Source of the DNA: Maribellus luteus
GTDB lineage: Bacteria; Bacteroidota; Bacteroidia; Bacteroidales; Prolixibacteraceae
Direction of reading: 5' to 3'
DNA length: 64,000 nt
Assembly (NCBI RefSeq): GCF_003576475.1
Contig: NZ_QWGR01000006.1
Coordinates: forward strand, 124,001 to 188,000
Positions 22,584-34,385 of this stretch are shown in pieces. The notes below the pieces were generated by a model. The model was not told the DNA's origin and did not search any database. It was given only the letters and a program-made list of their open reading frames with translations. A program made the translations under genes and the position numbers. Numbering within the stretch: the stretch's first letter is position 1; every line of letters starts with the position of its first letter.

Positions 22584-23822
22584 ATGAATGCATATCTTTT
22601 TATAATAGGACTCTGTGTCATTATTATCATTTCGTTTTTTACCAATATTCTTTCTAAACGGACCAATGTGCCAAGCGTGCTGGTACTTATTCTGATGGGG
22701 ATCGGCATTAACCAGCTTCTGCTTTCACTAAAGATTGTTCCCAGCTTTTTTAGTTCGCTCGAAATACTTGGAATTGTAGGGCTGATTATGATTGTACTGG
22801 AGGCTGCCCTGGACCTGGAGCTGACCCGCGAAAAATGGCCGATTATCTGGAAATCGTTTACCATTGCTGCACTCTCGCTGGTACTGACTTCGTTTACACT
22901 GGCTTCTCTTTTGAAGTTCTACATGACCGATAAAAGTTTTATGCAGGTATTGGTGTATGCGCTTCCTTTATCGATCATGAGCAGCGCCATCATTATTCCC
23001 AGCGTGGGGAACCTGGTAAAATACAAAAAGGAATTTCTGATTTACGAAGGAACCTTCTCCGATATCTTGGGGATCATGTTTTTTTACATGATGGTGGAGA
23101 ATGTAGACGTGGAAGGCATGCGGCAACTCAGTTTTGTTGTGATTGGCAACATTTTGCTAACGCTCTCTGTTTCGGTGGTTTTAAGTTATGTGTTGTTGTA
23201 CATAATTCAGAACATTAGGGGAGAGGCAAAATTCTTCTTGTTTTTGGCGGTGCTGATCATGCTTTATTCGGTGGGCAAGCTTTTTCATTTGTCGTCGCTG
23301 CTGATTATTTTAATGTTTGGCTTGTTGCTGCGAAACCACAAACACCTGCTGTTCTGGAAGCTCGAAGAATGGCTGAGAGACGATCGTATTGAACGCCTCT
23401 ATGATCAGTTTAAGATGATAACCATCGAGACATCTTTTGTGGTGCGTACCTTTTTCTTTGTTGTTTTTGGAATGACACTTCCTCTAGAAACGCTATTGAG
23501 CGGGAGGGTTTGGTTGATTAGTGCAGTGTTTTTGCTGGTTACTTACGCGCTTCGTTTTGCTTTGTTCAAAGTAATCGAAAAGAAAGATATTCTTCCGCAG
23601 GCGTTGATCTCTCCGCGTGGTCTGATTTCGATACTTTTGTTTTTTGCGATTCCCGATTCGCTTCGAATCGAAAGCTTTGAAAACGGTATTCTTTTTCTTG
23701 TGATTATTGCCACCAGTATTATTATGGCATCTGCATTAATTGCCTATCGTAAAAAAGAAAACAGGGGGATTGAAGAAGGTTTTGCTACGGTGCCAGGTGG
23801 TGTAGCCGAAGTAGAGGAGTAG
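22584..23822 (+). CDS. Cation:proton antiporter (CPA family)
   Basis: This 412-residue membrane protein has about 12 hydrophobic segments typical of the sodium/proton exchanger fold of the CPA superfamily. Recognisable parts include LSKRTNVPSVLVLILMGIGI near the N-terminus, the acidic membrane segment IMIVLEAALDLELTREKW, SSAIIIPSV and EGTFSDILGIMFFYM (the place of the ion-binding aspartate), and the C-terminal ISPRGLISILLFFAIP. Ion specificity cannot be told. The ATG at 22584 is used; the frame is open to a TTG at 22563. It is followed by a T-rich hairpin and by rpoD on the other strand. Confidence 0.85.
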   Translation: MNAYLFIIGLCVIIIISFFTNILSKRTNVPSVLVLILMGIGINQLLLSLKIVPSFFSSLEILGIVGLIMIVLEAALDLELTREKWPIIWKSFTIAALSLVLTSFTLASLLKFYMTDKSFMQVLVYALPLSIMSSAIIIPSVGNLVKYKKEFLIYEGTFSDILGIMFFYMMVENVDVEGMRQLSFVVIGNILLTLSVSVVLSYVLLYIIQNIRGEAKFFLFLAVLIMLYSVGKLFHLSSLLIILMFGLLLRNHKHLLFWKLEEWLRDDRIERLYDQFKMITIETSFVVRTFFFVVFGMTLPLETLLSGRVWLISAVFLLVTYALRFALFKVIEKKDILPQALISPRGLISILLFFAIPDSLRIESFENGILFLVIIATSIIMASALIAYRKKENRGIEEGFATVPGGVAEVEE

Positions 23823-23838
23823 GCGATTCGAGGGCATT

Positions 23839-23871
23839 AAAAAAGGCTGCCAACAGTTGACAACCTTTTTT
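23839..23871 (+). terminator. Terminator between antiporter gene and rpoD
   Basis: AAAAAAGG / CCTTTTTT around CTGCCAACAGTTGACAA, with further internal pairing CAAC/GTTG. It separates two convergent genes. Confidence 0.6.
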
Positions 23872-23879
23872 CAAAATTT

Positions 23880-24740
23880 TTATCCCAGATATGTTTTTAA
23901 TAACTTGCTTCGCGATGTATGTCTTAATCGTCTGATAGCTTTTTCTTTTATCTGTCGAACCCTTTCCCGGGTTAATCCAAATCGTTCACCGATTTCCTCC
24001 AATGTCATTTCCTGGCACCCTATGCCAAAAAACAATCTGATGATGTCGCTTTCACGTTCTGTCAATGTCGCTAGCGCGCGATGAATCTCTTTCGACAATG
24101 ATTCCATGATAAGGCTGCGGTCGGCATTTGGCGAATCGTTGTTCACCAAAACATCGAGCAGGCTGTTGTCTTCTCCGTCAACAAACGGTGCGTCAACAGA
24201 CACATGACGTCCGGAAACACGCAATGTGTCAGCCACCTTATCGGCAGGTAGTTCCAGTGAATCGGCCAATTCTTCGGGCGATGGTTTGCGCTCGTGTTCT
24301 TGCTCAAATTTTGAATAAGCCTTATTGATCTTATTCAGCGAACCTACCTGGTTCAAAGGCAAGCGAACGATACGCGATTGCTCTGCAAGAGCCTGAAGAA
24401 TGGATTGGCGGATCCACCATACTGCGTAAGAAATAAATTTAAAACCGCGGGTTTCATCGAATTTTTCTGCTGCTTTAATCAAACCGAGGTTTCCTTCGTT
24501 GATAAGGTCCGGTAGGCTAAGTCCCTGATTCTGGTACTGTTTTGCCACCGAAACCACAAAGCGAAGGTTCGCCCTGGTTAATTTTTCCAAAGCAGCCTGA
24601 TCTCCTTTTTTAATCCGCTGTGCTAACTCTACTTCTTCTTCGACAGTAATTAGTTCTTCCTTACCAATTTCCTGCAAATACTTGTCTAAAGAGGCACTCT
24701 CACGGTTAGTGATTGACTTTGTGATCTTTAGCTGTCTCAT
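23880..24740 (-). CDS. rpoD: Primary RNA polymerase sigma factor RpoD (SigA)
   Basis: This 286-residue protein is the short primary sigma factor typical of Bacteroidetes, which lacks the large region 1.1 and the non-conserved insert of E. coli sigma-70. Region 1.2 is [18 protein letters not shown]; region 2 includes [38 protein letters not shown] and [13 protein letters not shown]; region 3 follows with [13 protein letters not shown]; and region 4 has the helix-turn-helix [20 protein letters not shown]. It recognises promoters of the TTG/TAnnTTTG kind, several of which are visible in this window, including its own. Confidence 0.96.
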   Translation of the reverse strand: MRQLKITKSITNRESASLDKYLQEIGKEELITVEEEVELAQRIKKGDQAALEKLTRANLRFVVSVAKQYQNQGLSLPDLINEGNLGLIKAAEKFDETRGFKFISYAVWWIRQSILQALAEQSRIVRLPLNQVGSLNKINKAYSKFEQEHERKPSPEELADSLELPADKVADTLRVSGRHVSVDAPFVDGEDNSLLDVLVNNDSPNADRSLIMESLSKEIHRALATLTERESDIIRLFFGIGCQEMTLEEIGERFGLTRERVRQIKEKAIRRLRHTSRSKLLKTYLG

Positions 24741-24762
24741 ATAACTTTCTTAAAAAATCGTG

Positions 24763-24793
24763 CAAATATAGAACATAAATTATTACCGGTCAA
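24763..24793 (-). promoter_or_regulatory. Promoter of rpoD
   Basis: On the minus strand TTG (24793-24791), a 20-bp gap and TATATTTG (24770-24763) give an exact Bacteroidetes promoter. The start codon is about 22 bp downstream of the -7 box. Confidence 0.8.
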
Positions 24794-24845
24794 GGAGAAA
24801 CAAATGATCTATTTGTTGTTAATACAAACTTAATGATTTGTCTTG

Positions 24846-26285
24846 TTATTTACTCACTCCAAAAACAAAATAAGCCGGTTCACCGTTTGGATACACTCCT
24901 TCTACTAAAATTCCTCCTCTCGCGTTTCCAATCTCTCTCTTAAAATCATTGACCTCGTAAATAGGTTTTTTGTTCACGCTGGTGATCACAAATCCTTTTT
25001 CAAGTCCGGCGTCTTTCAGCTTTCCTTTATCAAGTTTTGAAATCATTATTCCATGGTCAATGTCTAATTTTTCCTTCAATTCGTTATCAATGGTAACAAA
25101 CTCAGCCCCTAAAACACTTACGTTATCTCTTACAATCTGAGTGTCGCCATGTCTGTTACGCAAAGTAACGGTAAATTGTTTCCTTTCATTGTTCCGCAGA
25201 ACATCAACTTTTACATCATCACCGGGGCGGTACTGACTTATTTTTTCCTGCAACTCAGCAGATGTCTTCACTTTTTCTCCTCCAACGGCGATAATAACAT
25301 CTTCAGCTTTAATTCCGGCTTCTTTTGCTGCCCCGTTTTCGGTAACCGCTCCTACATAGACTCCTTCAACACGCTCAAGGTTTAATTTGTTCGCAATTTC
25401 TGCATTAACATCGCCAATATTTACTCCAAGCAAGGCGCGTTGTACCTCGCCGTATTTCTTCAAATCTTCCACAATCTTTTTTACAATGGTTACCGGAATG
25501 GCAAATGAATATCCTGAATATGAGCCTGTTCTGGATGCAATGGCAGTATTGATTCCCACCAGATTTCCTTGCTGATTTACCAGTGCACCACCACTGTTTC
25601 CCGGGTTAACGGCTGCATCGGTTTGTATAAAAGATTCTATTGAATAAGTGTCTTCATTAATTCCCAGGTTACGGGCGCGGGCGCTTACAATACCGGCAGT
25701 TACCGTTGAGGTAAGGTTAAACGGATTTCCGACAGCCAGTACCCATTCGCCTAATTTTAAGCTTTCCGAGTTTCCGTAAGTCAGATAAGGTAAATCTTTT
25801 CCGTCAACCTTTAGCAAAGCCAAATCGGTTGAAGGGTCGGCGCCAACCAAACGTGCTTCAAATTCGCGTTTGTCATTGAGTATCACTTTAATTTTCTGAG
25901 CGTCTTCAATAACGTGGTTATTGGTAACAATATAACCGTCTTCCGAAAGGATCACTCCTGAGCCAAAGCCTTGACGTACCTGAGGTTCACTTCTTCTTAA
26001 ACCAAAAAACTCATCGATAAACGGATTTCCGCTCGACCACTGTCCGGTGCGAACGGATTGAGTGGCAATGTGTACCACGGTATGTATCGATTTTTCTGCG
26101 GCAAAGGTTAGATCGGGTAGTGTCTGCTCACTGTCGGCCGGTAAGCTGGCATATCGGATGGCTGATTCTTCTTTTACTGTTACAACTTGTGGTTCATTGA
26201 AGAAGGTGCTGTAAGCCCAAACAGCAATAAATGCACCTGCAATCACAAGTAAAAATGTGAATGATATTCTCCCAAACTTCTTCAT
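24846..26285 (-). CDS. htrA: Do-type serine protease DegP/HtrA
   Basis: This 479-residue periplasmic protease/chaperone handles misfolded envelope proteins. An N-terminal membrane anchor (FTFLLVIAGAFIAVWAYSTF) is followed by a trypsin-like domain with the triad His in YIVTNNHVIEDA, Asp in DPSTDLALLKVDG and Ser in VNPGNSGGALVN. Two PDZ domains follow (about residues 270-370 and 385-479), with LLGVNIGDVNAEIA and GVYVGAVTENGAAKEAGIKA in the first. The ATG at 26285 begins the anchor; an upstream frame from 26327 is probably untranslated leader. A TAAATTTG promoter box lies upstream at 26329-26336. Confidence 0.95.
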   Translation of the reverse strand: MKKFGRISFTFLLVIAGAFIAVWAYSTFFNEPQVVTVKEESAIRYASLPADSEQTLPDLTFAAEKSIHTVVHIATQSVRTGQWSSGNPFIDEFFGLRRSEPQVRQGFGSGVILSEDGYIVTNNHVIEDAQKIKVILNDKREFEARLVGADPSTDLALLKVDGKDLPYLTYGNSESLKLGEWVLAVGNPFNLTSTVTAGIVSARARNLGINEDTYSIESFIQTDAAVNPGNSGGALVNQQGNLVGINTAIASRTGSYSGYSFAIPVTIVKKIVEDLKKYGEVQRALLGVNIGDVNAEIANKLNLERVEGVYVGAVTENGAAKEAGIKAEDVIIAVGGEKVKTSAELQEKISQYRPGDDVKVDVLRNNERKQFTVTLRNRHGDTQIVRDNVSVLGAEFVTIDNELKEKLDIDHGIMISKLDKGKLKDAGLEKGFVITSVNKKPIYEVNDFKREIGNARGGILVEGVYPNGEPAYFVFGVSK

Positions 26286-26328
26286 GATAGTAAAATTTAA
26301 TTCATTAAATAATTGCACTCCCTGCAAT

Positions 26329-26336
26329 CAAATTTA
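26329..26336 (-). promoter_or_regulatory. Putative htrA promoter -7 box
   Basis: On the minus strand TAAATTTG matches TAnnTTTG and lies 43 bp upstream of the chosen ATG. A good -33 TTG was not seen at the right distance. Confidence 0.4.
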
Positions 26337-26520
26337 CTGCCAGTATGTCGTGATGACACTATGCTTTTGTTCTATTTTGCATAATTTAACAACAGTGCTG
26401 CATGTTTGTTAAAAATATACAACCGATTTAGGTGCGGACTGTAAAAATGTCAGAATGCATACCTTGCCGGCTTTTTATCCTATCTGACATGGTTGTTGGC
26501 TGAAAATTACAGTTTTGCTT

Positions 26521-27102
26521 TTATTTTTCCGGTACAACAAACCACTTTGAGTCCAGCTCAATTTCTTTGTAGTTGACAATGTGGTTCAGGGCATCTTCCG
26601 AATCTTTGGCCACGTAATACAATTCCCTGTAAACCGGTTTGGCAAACTGTTCGGTATAGGAAATTTCAAATTGTTTGAAAAGGTGATCGAAAAAGCCATT
26701 GGTGTTGATAAATACAATGGGCTTGTGATGGTACGAAAGCTGACGAAGTGTGATCACTTCGAGGATTTCTTCGAGTGTCCCGAATCCGCCGGGTAAAGCG
26801 ATGAATGCATGCGATAGTTCACGCATGTGTGCTTTGCGTTCCATCATATCCTTGGTTACAATCACCTCGTGCGAGTTGTCAGATGCCAGCGACCGGTGTA
26901 TCATCTTTTCAGGAATAATACCGATTGTTTTGGCGCCTGCCTTGCTGGCGGCAATCGTAACCGCTTCCATTAGTCCCACATTGGCACCTCCGTTGATTAA
27001 CGAGTGATGATTTTGCCCAATGAGTGTACCCAGTTGTTGGGCTTCCTTAAAATATACATCGGGAATGGCATTGCTGGAAGAACAAAAAACGCAAATATTC
27101 AT
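26521..27102 (-). CDS. LOG-family protein (TIGR00730)
   Basis: This 193-residue cytoplasmic protein has the Rossmann fold of the LONELY GUY family. Its nucleotide-binding signature is PGGFGTLEEILEVITLRQLS, with the glutamate expected for nucleotide 5'-monophosphate phosphoribohydrolase activity, and the N-terminal MNICVFCSSSNAIPD and NGGANVGLMEAV match the rest of the family. Such enzymes cleave the base from AMP-like or cytokinin nucleotides; the physiological role in Bacteroidetes is unclear. The start at 27102 puts the conserved strand at the N-terminus; the open frame extends to 27171 but includes a T/A-rich hairpin stretch. Confidence 0.88.
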   Translation of the reverse strand: MNICVFCSSSNAIPDVYFKEAQQLGTLIGQNHHSLINGGANVGLMEAVTIAASKAGAKTIGIIPEKMIHRSLASDNSHEVIVTKDMMERKAHMRELSHAFIALPGGFGTLEEILEVITLRQLSYHHKPIVFINTNGFFDHLFKQFEISYTEQFAKPVYRELYYVAKDSEDALNHIVNYKEIELDSKWFVVPEK

Positions 27103-27239
27103 CAACTTGATTTTAAATACTGTGATATTGGATACTGAAAAGAAAACCGGGAAGTTCCCGGTTTTCTGCATATTTTAAATGAAATTTTCAGTGCGAAAGT
27201 GGATTGTTTCACTTCAGTTCTAAAAATTTCAATTCCGAA

Positions 27240-29225
<1,986 letters not shown>

Positions 29226-29464
29226 TTAAATATTTGATCCATTTAAGGATGCTTTAAAATAAAATAGTTTCCCGGCAGACTTATTGAATAGTCACTGAAG
29301 GAAACTAGTTGATTTTCAAGTTCTTGTCTTGTGTGGAAAAAGATTTTGAAATCACCCGTCAAAGATAAAAAAAATAGCCGGAATACCGCTTGTTCTGATG
29401 GTATTTGCAGGTGTATTTGTTAACAACTTATTAACGTGAAAATGAGCGGGATAAAGTCAGGTAA

Positions 29465-29512
29465 CAGAACAATAAAAAAGGGAGCTTTTGAGCTCCCTTT
29501 TTTATTGTTCTG
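29465..29512. terminator. Long perfect inverted repeat, bidirectional terminator
   Basis: Two perfect 22-bp arms (29465-29486 and 29491-29512) enclose a TTTG loop. The centre is AAAAAAGGGAGCT / AGCTCCCTTTTTT, so it reads as an intrinsic terminator on both strands. It ends 3 bp from the stop of the barrel gene and is unusually long and perfect. Confidence 0.9.
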
Positions 29513-29514
29513 TT

Positions 29515-31302
29515 TTAAAATGCATAACTTATTCCTGCCAGCCCATTGAGGCTTTGTACCGGATAACCCAGCCATCTTTCGTATTGCTGGAACCCAAAGT
29601 TATTTAACTGTGCAAATACTGAAAACTTGCTGGTGATCTGGTAATTGGCTTTTAGGTTCAGGTCGAAGGCAGATTTAAGCTTGTTGACTTTGTATACGGC
29701 ATCTTCGGTTCTTCCAGGGATAGCCGGATCAAAATCCTGGCTTTGCAGAATCAGTGCACTTCTTTCACCCATCAAATAAACATCGGTTGAAACGCTTAGC
29801 TGTTCCGTTATTTTGTAGCCCAGCGAAAAGGTAGCATCCCAGTCGGGAAGGTTCCAGGCTTCTTCTTGCTTGTCGGTTTTGTACTTGTAGTAATTCACCG
29901 AAAGTGCGAGATCCAGTCTATCCGACGATGCATGGAAGATCTCAGCATTTAGTTTTAAGCGGTCGATATCGTCGTAAAGCACCGCAAAAGTATTGTCAAC
30001 GATCCGAGGATTTGGATTAATCTCCGTGCTTGCATAATATGTTTCGTTCAGGTAATAAAGCGGCTGGTCTCCGGTAATGGAATATTCGGCTGAAAATTTA
30101 AAGGCCGTTTTACGTGAGAATTTGCCATCAAAGCCACCGTAAAAACGAATCTTTTCCACCGAGCTTTTTAGGTCGTGGTCTGGATTTACAAACGGATTTT
30201 CGTAGGCTACTTTTGAGTAGTAATTGTTGATGAAATTACCGTCGATTCCGGCGTACAGATTGATGATTTCCTTAACCGGAGCCCAGTTGGCACGGACGAC
30301 GGGCGCTATTTTGGCTTGTGTGTCCGTGGTGTTGTCCATGATGAACCAAAGGTTGACTCCCAGTTTCAGGTTGGCTGTTTCGTTTCCGATGTACCAGGCC
30401 GGTTTGGCAAATAATACGGTCATCGAGTGCTTATTAAGCGTAGTGTCTGACGGAACAAAAATATTGCTGGCCTGCGTGTATTCAAGCCCTGCGTCGAGCA
30501 TTCCGATTCCCACCTGCAGCGGGGCGCGTACATTGGCCGTAAAATTGGCAAAATGTTCTTTTTGTTCGGTTTTGGTGCCAAAATAATGGTAGTCGAACGA
30601 AAAACCGAATTCCTGCTCATCAATGTCGGCGTTTATGTCATCCAGATCAATGTGAAAGCTTCCTTTGGTAAATGCTTGTTTGGTGCCAAAATAGTTGATC
30701 TGCTGATCGTCGCGTAAAAGTAATTCGGGCACTTCTACCACGGGGTAACCGTAGTAATTGAACCCGTCGTTTTTGATGTTGGCATTTACGGATAGAACCG
30801 AACTCTGAACGGAGTGTTTTACAAAAAGCTCCAGTTCGTTGTTCATAAACGGCGCATCTACCTTATTTCCTCCAGGAAGTTCTATATCTCCGTATGATGA
30901 TAGGTGTTTTCCATGGATTCCGAAAACGGTATTTTTTGAATTCAGGTTGTTAAAGAAAACTTCTGCGTATGGTTTGTAGTAGCTTCCAAAACCGGCCCGA
31001 ACCAGTCCGTATCCCCGTTGTGTGTGGGGTGTTGTTTCAATGGTAGCGGCTTTTAGCGGCGTTACCGAAAAAGTGCTGAAAACCGGCTGGCTCTGAATGG
31101 AATATTGAAAAGTTGGCTTTTCAGCCTGTTCTTCATCTATCTTGGGCATGCTGTTCAGCTTGTTGGCATCCGAAATGGTGGGAACGTATGCCCGCGTAAC
31201 TTCCACTTCGCGCCTCAGTGTGTCGGTTTGTGTTTGCGCCTGCACCGAAAGACCTGCTCCGGCAATAATGAAAAGTAGAATATATTGGAATCTTCTGTAC
31301 AT
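29515..31302 (-). CDS. Outer-membrane beta-barrel protein paired with TPR protein
   Basis: This 595-residue protein has a signal peptide (RFQYILLFIIAGAGLSVQAQ) and a short conserved periplasmic head with REVEVTRAYVPTISDANKLN. The rest is a barrel of many alternating strands that ends in an aromatic residue (LAGISYAF). It is commonly annotated TonB-dependent receptor in this phylum, but I see no plug domain or carboxypeptidase-like domain, so import by TonB is unproven. The gene starts 11 bp after the upstream TPR gene, a pairing that suggests they work together in the envelope. The head's prolines and the phrase VPTISDANK may be a docking segment. Confidence 0.78.
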   Translation of the reverse strand: MYRRFQYILLFIIAGAGLSVQAQTQTDTLRREVEVTRAYVPTISDANKLNSMPKIDEEQAEKPTFQYSIQSQPVFSTFSVTPLKAATIETTPHTQRGYGLVRAGFGSYYKPYAEVFFNNLNSKNTVFGIHGKHLSSYGDIELPGGNKVDAPFMNNELELFVKHSVQSSVLSVNANIKNDGFNYYGYPVVEVPELLLRDDQQINYFGTKQAFTKGSFHIDLDDINADIDEQEFGFSFDYHYFGTKTEQKEHFANFTANVRAPLQVGIGMLDAGLEYTQASNIFVPSDTTLNKHSMTVLFAKPAWYIGNETANLKLGVNLWFIMDNTTDTQAKIAPVVRANWAPVKEIINLYAGIDGNFINNYYSKVAYENPFVNPDHDLKSSVEKIRFYGGFDGKFSRKTAFKFSAEYSITGDQPLYYLNETYYASTEINPNPRIVDNTFAVLYDDIDRLKLNAEIFHASSDRLDLALSVNYYKYKTDKQEEAWNLPDWDATFSLGYKITEQLSVSTDVYLMGERSALILQSQDFDPAIPGRTEDAVYKVNKLKSAFDLNLKANYQITSKFSVFAQLNNFGFQQYERWLGYPVQSLNGLAGISYAF

Positions 31303-31313
31303 GTCTTCTGCTT

Positions 31314-34300
31314 TTAGTTTTGTTTAATTTCCATTTGAAACGAACTGTCAACAGCATTTTGCTGCTGGCGGGCTTCTTTTTCCTGGATGGCTGCCAGTCG
31401 GCGGTTGGCTTCTGCCTTTATGCCGTCATCGTCTTCGTTGTAATTCTCCGACAAACTTTTTAGCGTATGTTTTGCCTGGAACGGATCGCCCTTATCTTCG
31501 TAAATGCTGGCCAAAAGCAGGAATGATTTTCCGAGCCAGTAAGTGTAGGGTGTTCCTTTCTCAACAAAATCAATGATTGTTTCTTCCGATTTTGCGAGAT
31601 TCTTGTTTTTGTAATAAATCTCGGCCAGCAGGTATTTGGCTTCAGCTCCCTGTTCCAGCTGTGTGTTTTTTGCCACATCATTCAGCGGATCTATGGAAGA
31701 GCTGAGGTTGCCCAGTTCGTAGTTGGATTTTCCGATGGCATAATCGGCTTCGTATTTCAATGCGTCGCTGGTAATGTCTTGTTTCTTCACTTTTTTGGCG
31801 GCCTCAATGGCTTGCTGGTACTGGCTGGCCAGCAGGTAGCACCTCATTTGACCAATGTTGGCTTTCAGGATGTTCCATTTGCTGTTTGCTACTTTTTCCA
31901 GGCGGTTGAACATGTTAAGCGCAGCTTCGTAGTTTTCTGACTTAAACTGCATTTCAGAAGCTTTTGAAAGCGCCGGCTCGCTAAACAGGTTATCGGGCTG
32001 GTTGGCTACCCAGGTGTAGTGTTCGTTTGCTTCGCTGTAGGCGCCATCTTTGTATAGCATTTCAGCCAGGTAAAAATGCGCATTTAGCTGATATGCTCCG
32101 TTGGGGAACTGTTCGAGGTAATGACGTAACTGTGTTCCGGCTTCCGGTTTGCCATCCATGTAGAGACGTTCGGCAGCCATGTAGGTCATCTGGTCCTGCT
32201 CGGTGGCGCTAACCGTAGCTCCGCCTCCCAAACGACGGATGTAGGCGAAATATTCATCCACATTGTTTTGCTCAACGTAGCAGTTTTTGATCCCCAGAAG
32301 CGCCGATTCGGCCTCGGGTGTGCCTCGGTAGTTTTCGGCTACTTCCTTGTATTGCTGCAGCGCTTTGTTGTAGTCGCCGTTGTTGTAGTTGATCAAACCA
32401 AGTTGTAGCAAGGCTTTCCGGTAGTACGAACTTTCAGGATAAGTGGCAACCAGTTTCTGGTATTGCTGCACAGCGTCGAAGTTTTTTCCCAGACGTTCGT
32501 TGGCGCGACCCAGTTCATACAGTGCATCATCGGCATATTCCGACTGCGGAAAATCGCCGAGCAGCCGGTTCAGGTTGTCAATCTTTTCTGTATGTTTTCT
32601 TTGCAATCCCTGGCAGAAAGCAATTTGCAGCAGTGCATAATCGGCTTCAAAAATGTGCATATTGTAGGCTTGCTGATAGTTTTCCACTGCCTGGTCGTAT
32701 TTCATTTTCTGGAAATAGTAATCTCCCAGACGATTGTAGGCATCGGCCAGATTTGGTGCATTGCTGCTCTTGTTTTTTGAAACAAATTTGCTGAAATGGC
32801 GGAAAGCAGCTTCCGGGTCATCCATTTTCATGTAGGCATATCCCAGGTTGTAATCGGCAGTGCCCGACTCGGCAGTGGTTGTTGCACCGGGAGTCTGCTC
32901 AAACCGGTTGTAAGCCAATACTGCGGCATTGTAATCGCCCGAGCGGTAAAGAGCTTCCGATTTCCAGTATTGGGCGCGGGCATTTAAATCGCGGCTGTAT
33001 TTGCCGTTGTCAAGCGACAGGTTGAAATACTCAATCGCCTGTCCAAAATCTCCCGCGTTGAATAATTCCAGACCACGGTAGAAAGTTACCCGTTGGTAGG
33101 CTTTCAGCACATCGGGTGTTTTGTTCCGGATCTTTTCGATCGACTCGATGGCGTCTTTGTAGTTGCGTGTTACCATGTAAACATCCACGAGAATGCGGTA
33201 AGCTTCCGCGTTTCTGTCTGAATTCGGATATTCGCTGATGTAGCGGTCGAAAGCCTTGATGGTTTCGTTAAACGGTGAATACGAAAGCTCGTATGTCAGT
33301 TTTGCATAGCTAAACAAGGCGTCTTCCTTGATTTTAGGATTGAAATCAAACTCGGAAGCTGCATTAAAAGCGGTTTTTGCTTTTTCTTTCTGATTGAGTT
33401 TTATGTAGCAATCGGCCAGGTGGTAACAGGCGTTTTGTGTCAGCTCGTCTTCTCCGGTAGCTGCTTTTTCAAGCAGGGGAGCGGCTTCCGCGTATTTCCC
33501 GGCCTGGTAATAACAGAACCCCAGAATATAGTTTTCTTCCCGCGTTTTGGGGCCCGAAGTTTGGAAATAGGTTTCCAGGTAAGGAATGGCTTTGTCGTAG
33601 TCTCTTAAATGAAAATAAGAATCGCCAACAATCCTCGAAAGTTCGGTTTTGTGTTCATCCTGAACATCGTCCATAATGGGGACGGTATAGTTTACCACTT
33701 CGCTGTATTTGGCCTGCTTGTAGTAAATGTGGCTTACGTAAATGGGAATTACCTGCGAATAGGCCGGATCGTTATTCAGATCCGAAAATCCTTGAAGGGC
33801 AGCATCGTAGTTGCCATTCAAATACTGGATGTGTGCCCAGTAGTAACCCGCGGGTTTGCTGTAAAGATTGTTGCTTCTTCTTACTATTTCGAATTCGGCC
33901 AGTGCAGCTTCGTTGTTTTCCTGCATCAGGTTCGAGTAGCCATTTTGGTACTGAATTTCTGTCCGGTCGTTTTCCGAAAGGTCGCTTCTGTCAACATGCT
34001 CAAAGCTACGGATTGCTTTGGCATACTGGCGTTTTTCAAACTGAACTTTTCCGATCTCGAACCACGCGGTGTTGATGTACGGGCTTTCCGGGTAAGCCGA
34101 AATGAAATTGTCCATCATCTGGTCGCCCGAACGGTAGCCTGCGTGCAAAGCACAGGCGGCTTTAAAAAATTCTGCTTCGGAATAAAACTCCGATTTGTCC
34201 TCCACCTGTTCTTGTATTTTTTCAAACTCGCGAAATGCCGAAACAAATTTATTTTGTTCGTAAAGTTGTTTGGCCACAGCAATTTTTTGCTCAAGCTGAG

Positions 34301-34385
34301 TATAAAAAGCCGTTTGCTGGGCATTTGCAAAGGGTTGAAAAATAAGGATGAGCGCGAAGGATAAAATCAATGGTATTGTCTTCAT
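31314..34385 (-). CDS. Large periplasmic TPR protein
   Basis: This 1023-residue exported protein has a signal peptide (MKTIPLILSFALILIFQPFA, cut after NA) and is composed almost entirely of tetratricopeptide-type helix pairs. Typical repeats are AWFEIGKVQFEKRQYAKAIR, YNLGYAYMKMDDPEAAFRHF, AYNRLGDYYFQKMKYDQAVE and QLGLINYNNGDYNKALQQYK; I estimate more than twenty. The N-terminal region resembles YbgF/BamD-like outer-membrane lipoprotein TPRs, but no lipobox is seen. TPR superhelices bind protein partners, and the barrel gene directly downstream is the obvious candidate. The function of the pair is not known to me. Confidence 0.85.
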   Translation of the reverse strand: MKTIPLILSFALILIFQPFANAQQTAFYTQLEQKIAVAKQLYEQNKFVSAFREFEKIQEQVEDKSEFYSEAEFFKAACALHAGYRSGDQMMDNFISAYPESPYINTAWFEIGKVQFEKRQYAKAIRSFEHVDRSDLSENDRTEIQYQNGYSNLMQENNEAALAEFEIVRRSNNLYSKPAGYYWAHIQYLNGNYDAALQGFSDLNNDPAYSQVIPIYVSHIYYKQAKYSEVVNYTVPIMDDVQDEHKTELSRIVGDSYFHLRDYDKAIPYLETYFQTSGPKTREENYILGFCYYQAGKYAEAAPLLEKAATGEDELTQNACYHLADCYIKLNQKEKAKTAFNAASEFDFNPKIKEDALFSYAKLTYELSYSPFNETIKAFDRYISEYPNSDRNAEAYRILVDVYMVTRNYKDAIESIEKIRNKTPDVLKAYQRVTFYRGLELFNAGDFGQAIEYFNLSLDNGKYSRDLNARAQYWKSEALYRSGDYNAAVLAYNRFEQTPGATTTAESGTADYNLGYAYMKMDDPEAAFRHFSKFVSKNKSSNAPNLADAYNRLGDYYFQKMKYDQAVENYQQAYNMHIFEADYALLQIAFCQGLQRKHTEKIDNLNRLLGDFPQSEYADDALYELGRANERLGKNFDAVQQYQKLVATYPESSYYRKALLQLGLINYNNGDYNKALQQYKEVAENYRGTPEAESALLGIKNCYVEQNNVDEYFAYIRRLGGGATVSATEQDQMTYMAAERLYMDGKPEAGTQLRHYLEQFPNGAYQLNAHFYLAEMLYKDGAYSEANEHYTWVANQPDNLFSEPALSKASEMQFKSENYEAALNMFNRLEKVANSKWNILKANIGQMRCYLLASQYQQAIEAAKKVKKQDITSDALKYEADYAIGKSNYELGNLSSSIDPLNDVAKNTQLEQGAEAKYLLAEIYYKNKNLAKSEETIIDFVEKGTPYTYWLGKSFLLLASIYEDKGDPFQAKHTLKSLSENYNEDDDGIKAEANRRLAAIQEKEARQQQNAVDSSFQMEIKQN

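Noticed and set aside
29515-31302. Naming the barrel protein a SusC or siderophore receptor
   Set aside because: No plug domain, no carboxypeptidase-like N-terminal domain and no SusD neighbour.
33609-34364. Plus-strand frame of 251 codons inside the TPR gene
   Set aside because: Antisense shadow created by the codon use of the TPR gene; hydrophobic but without family features.
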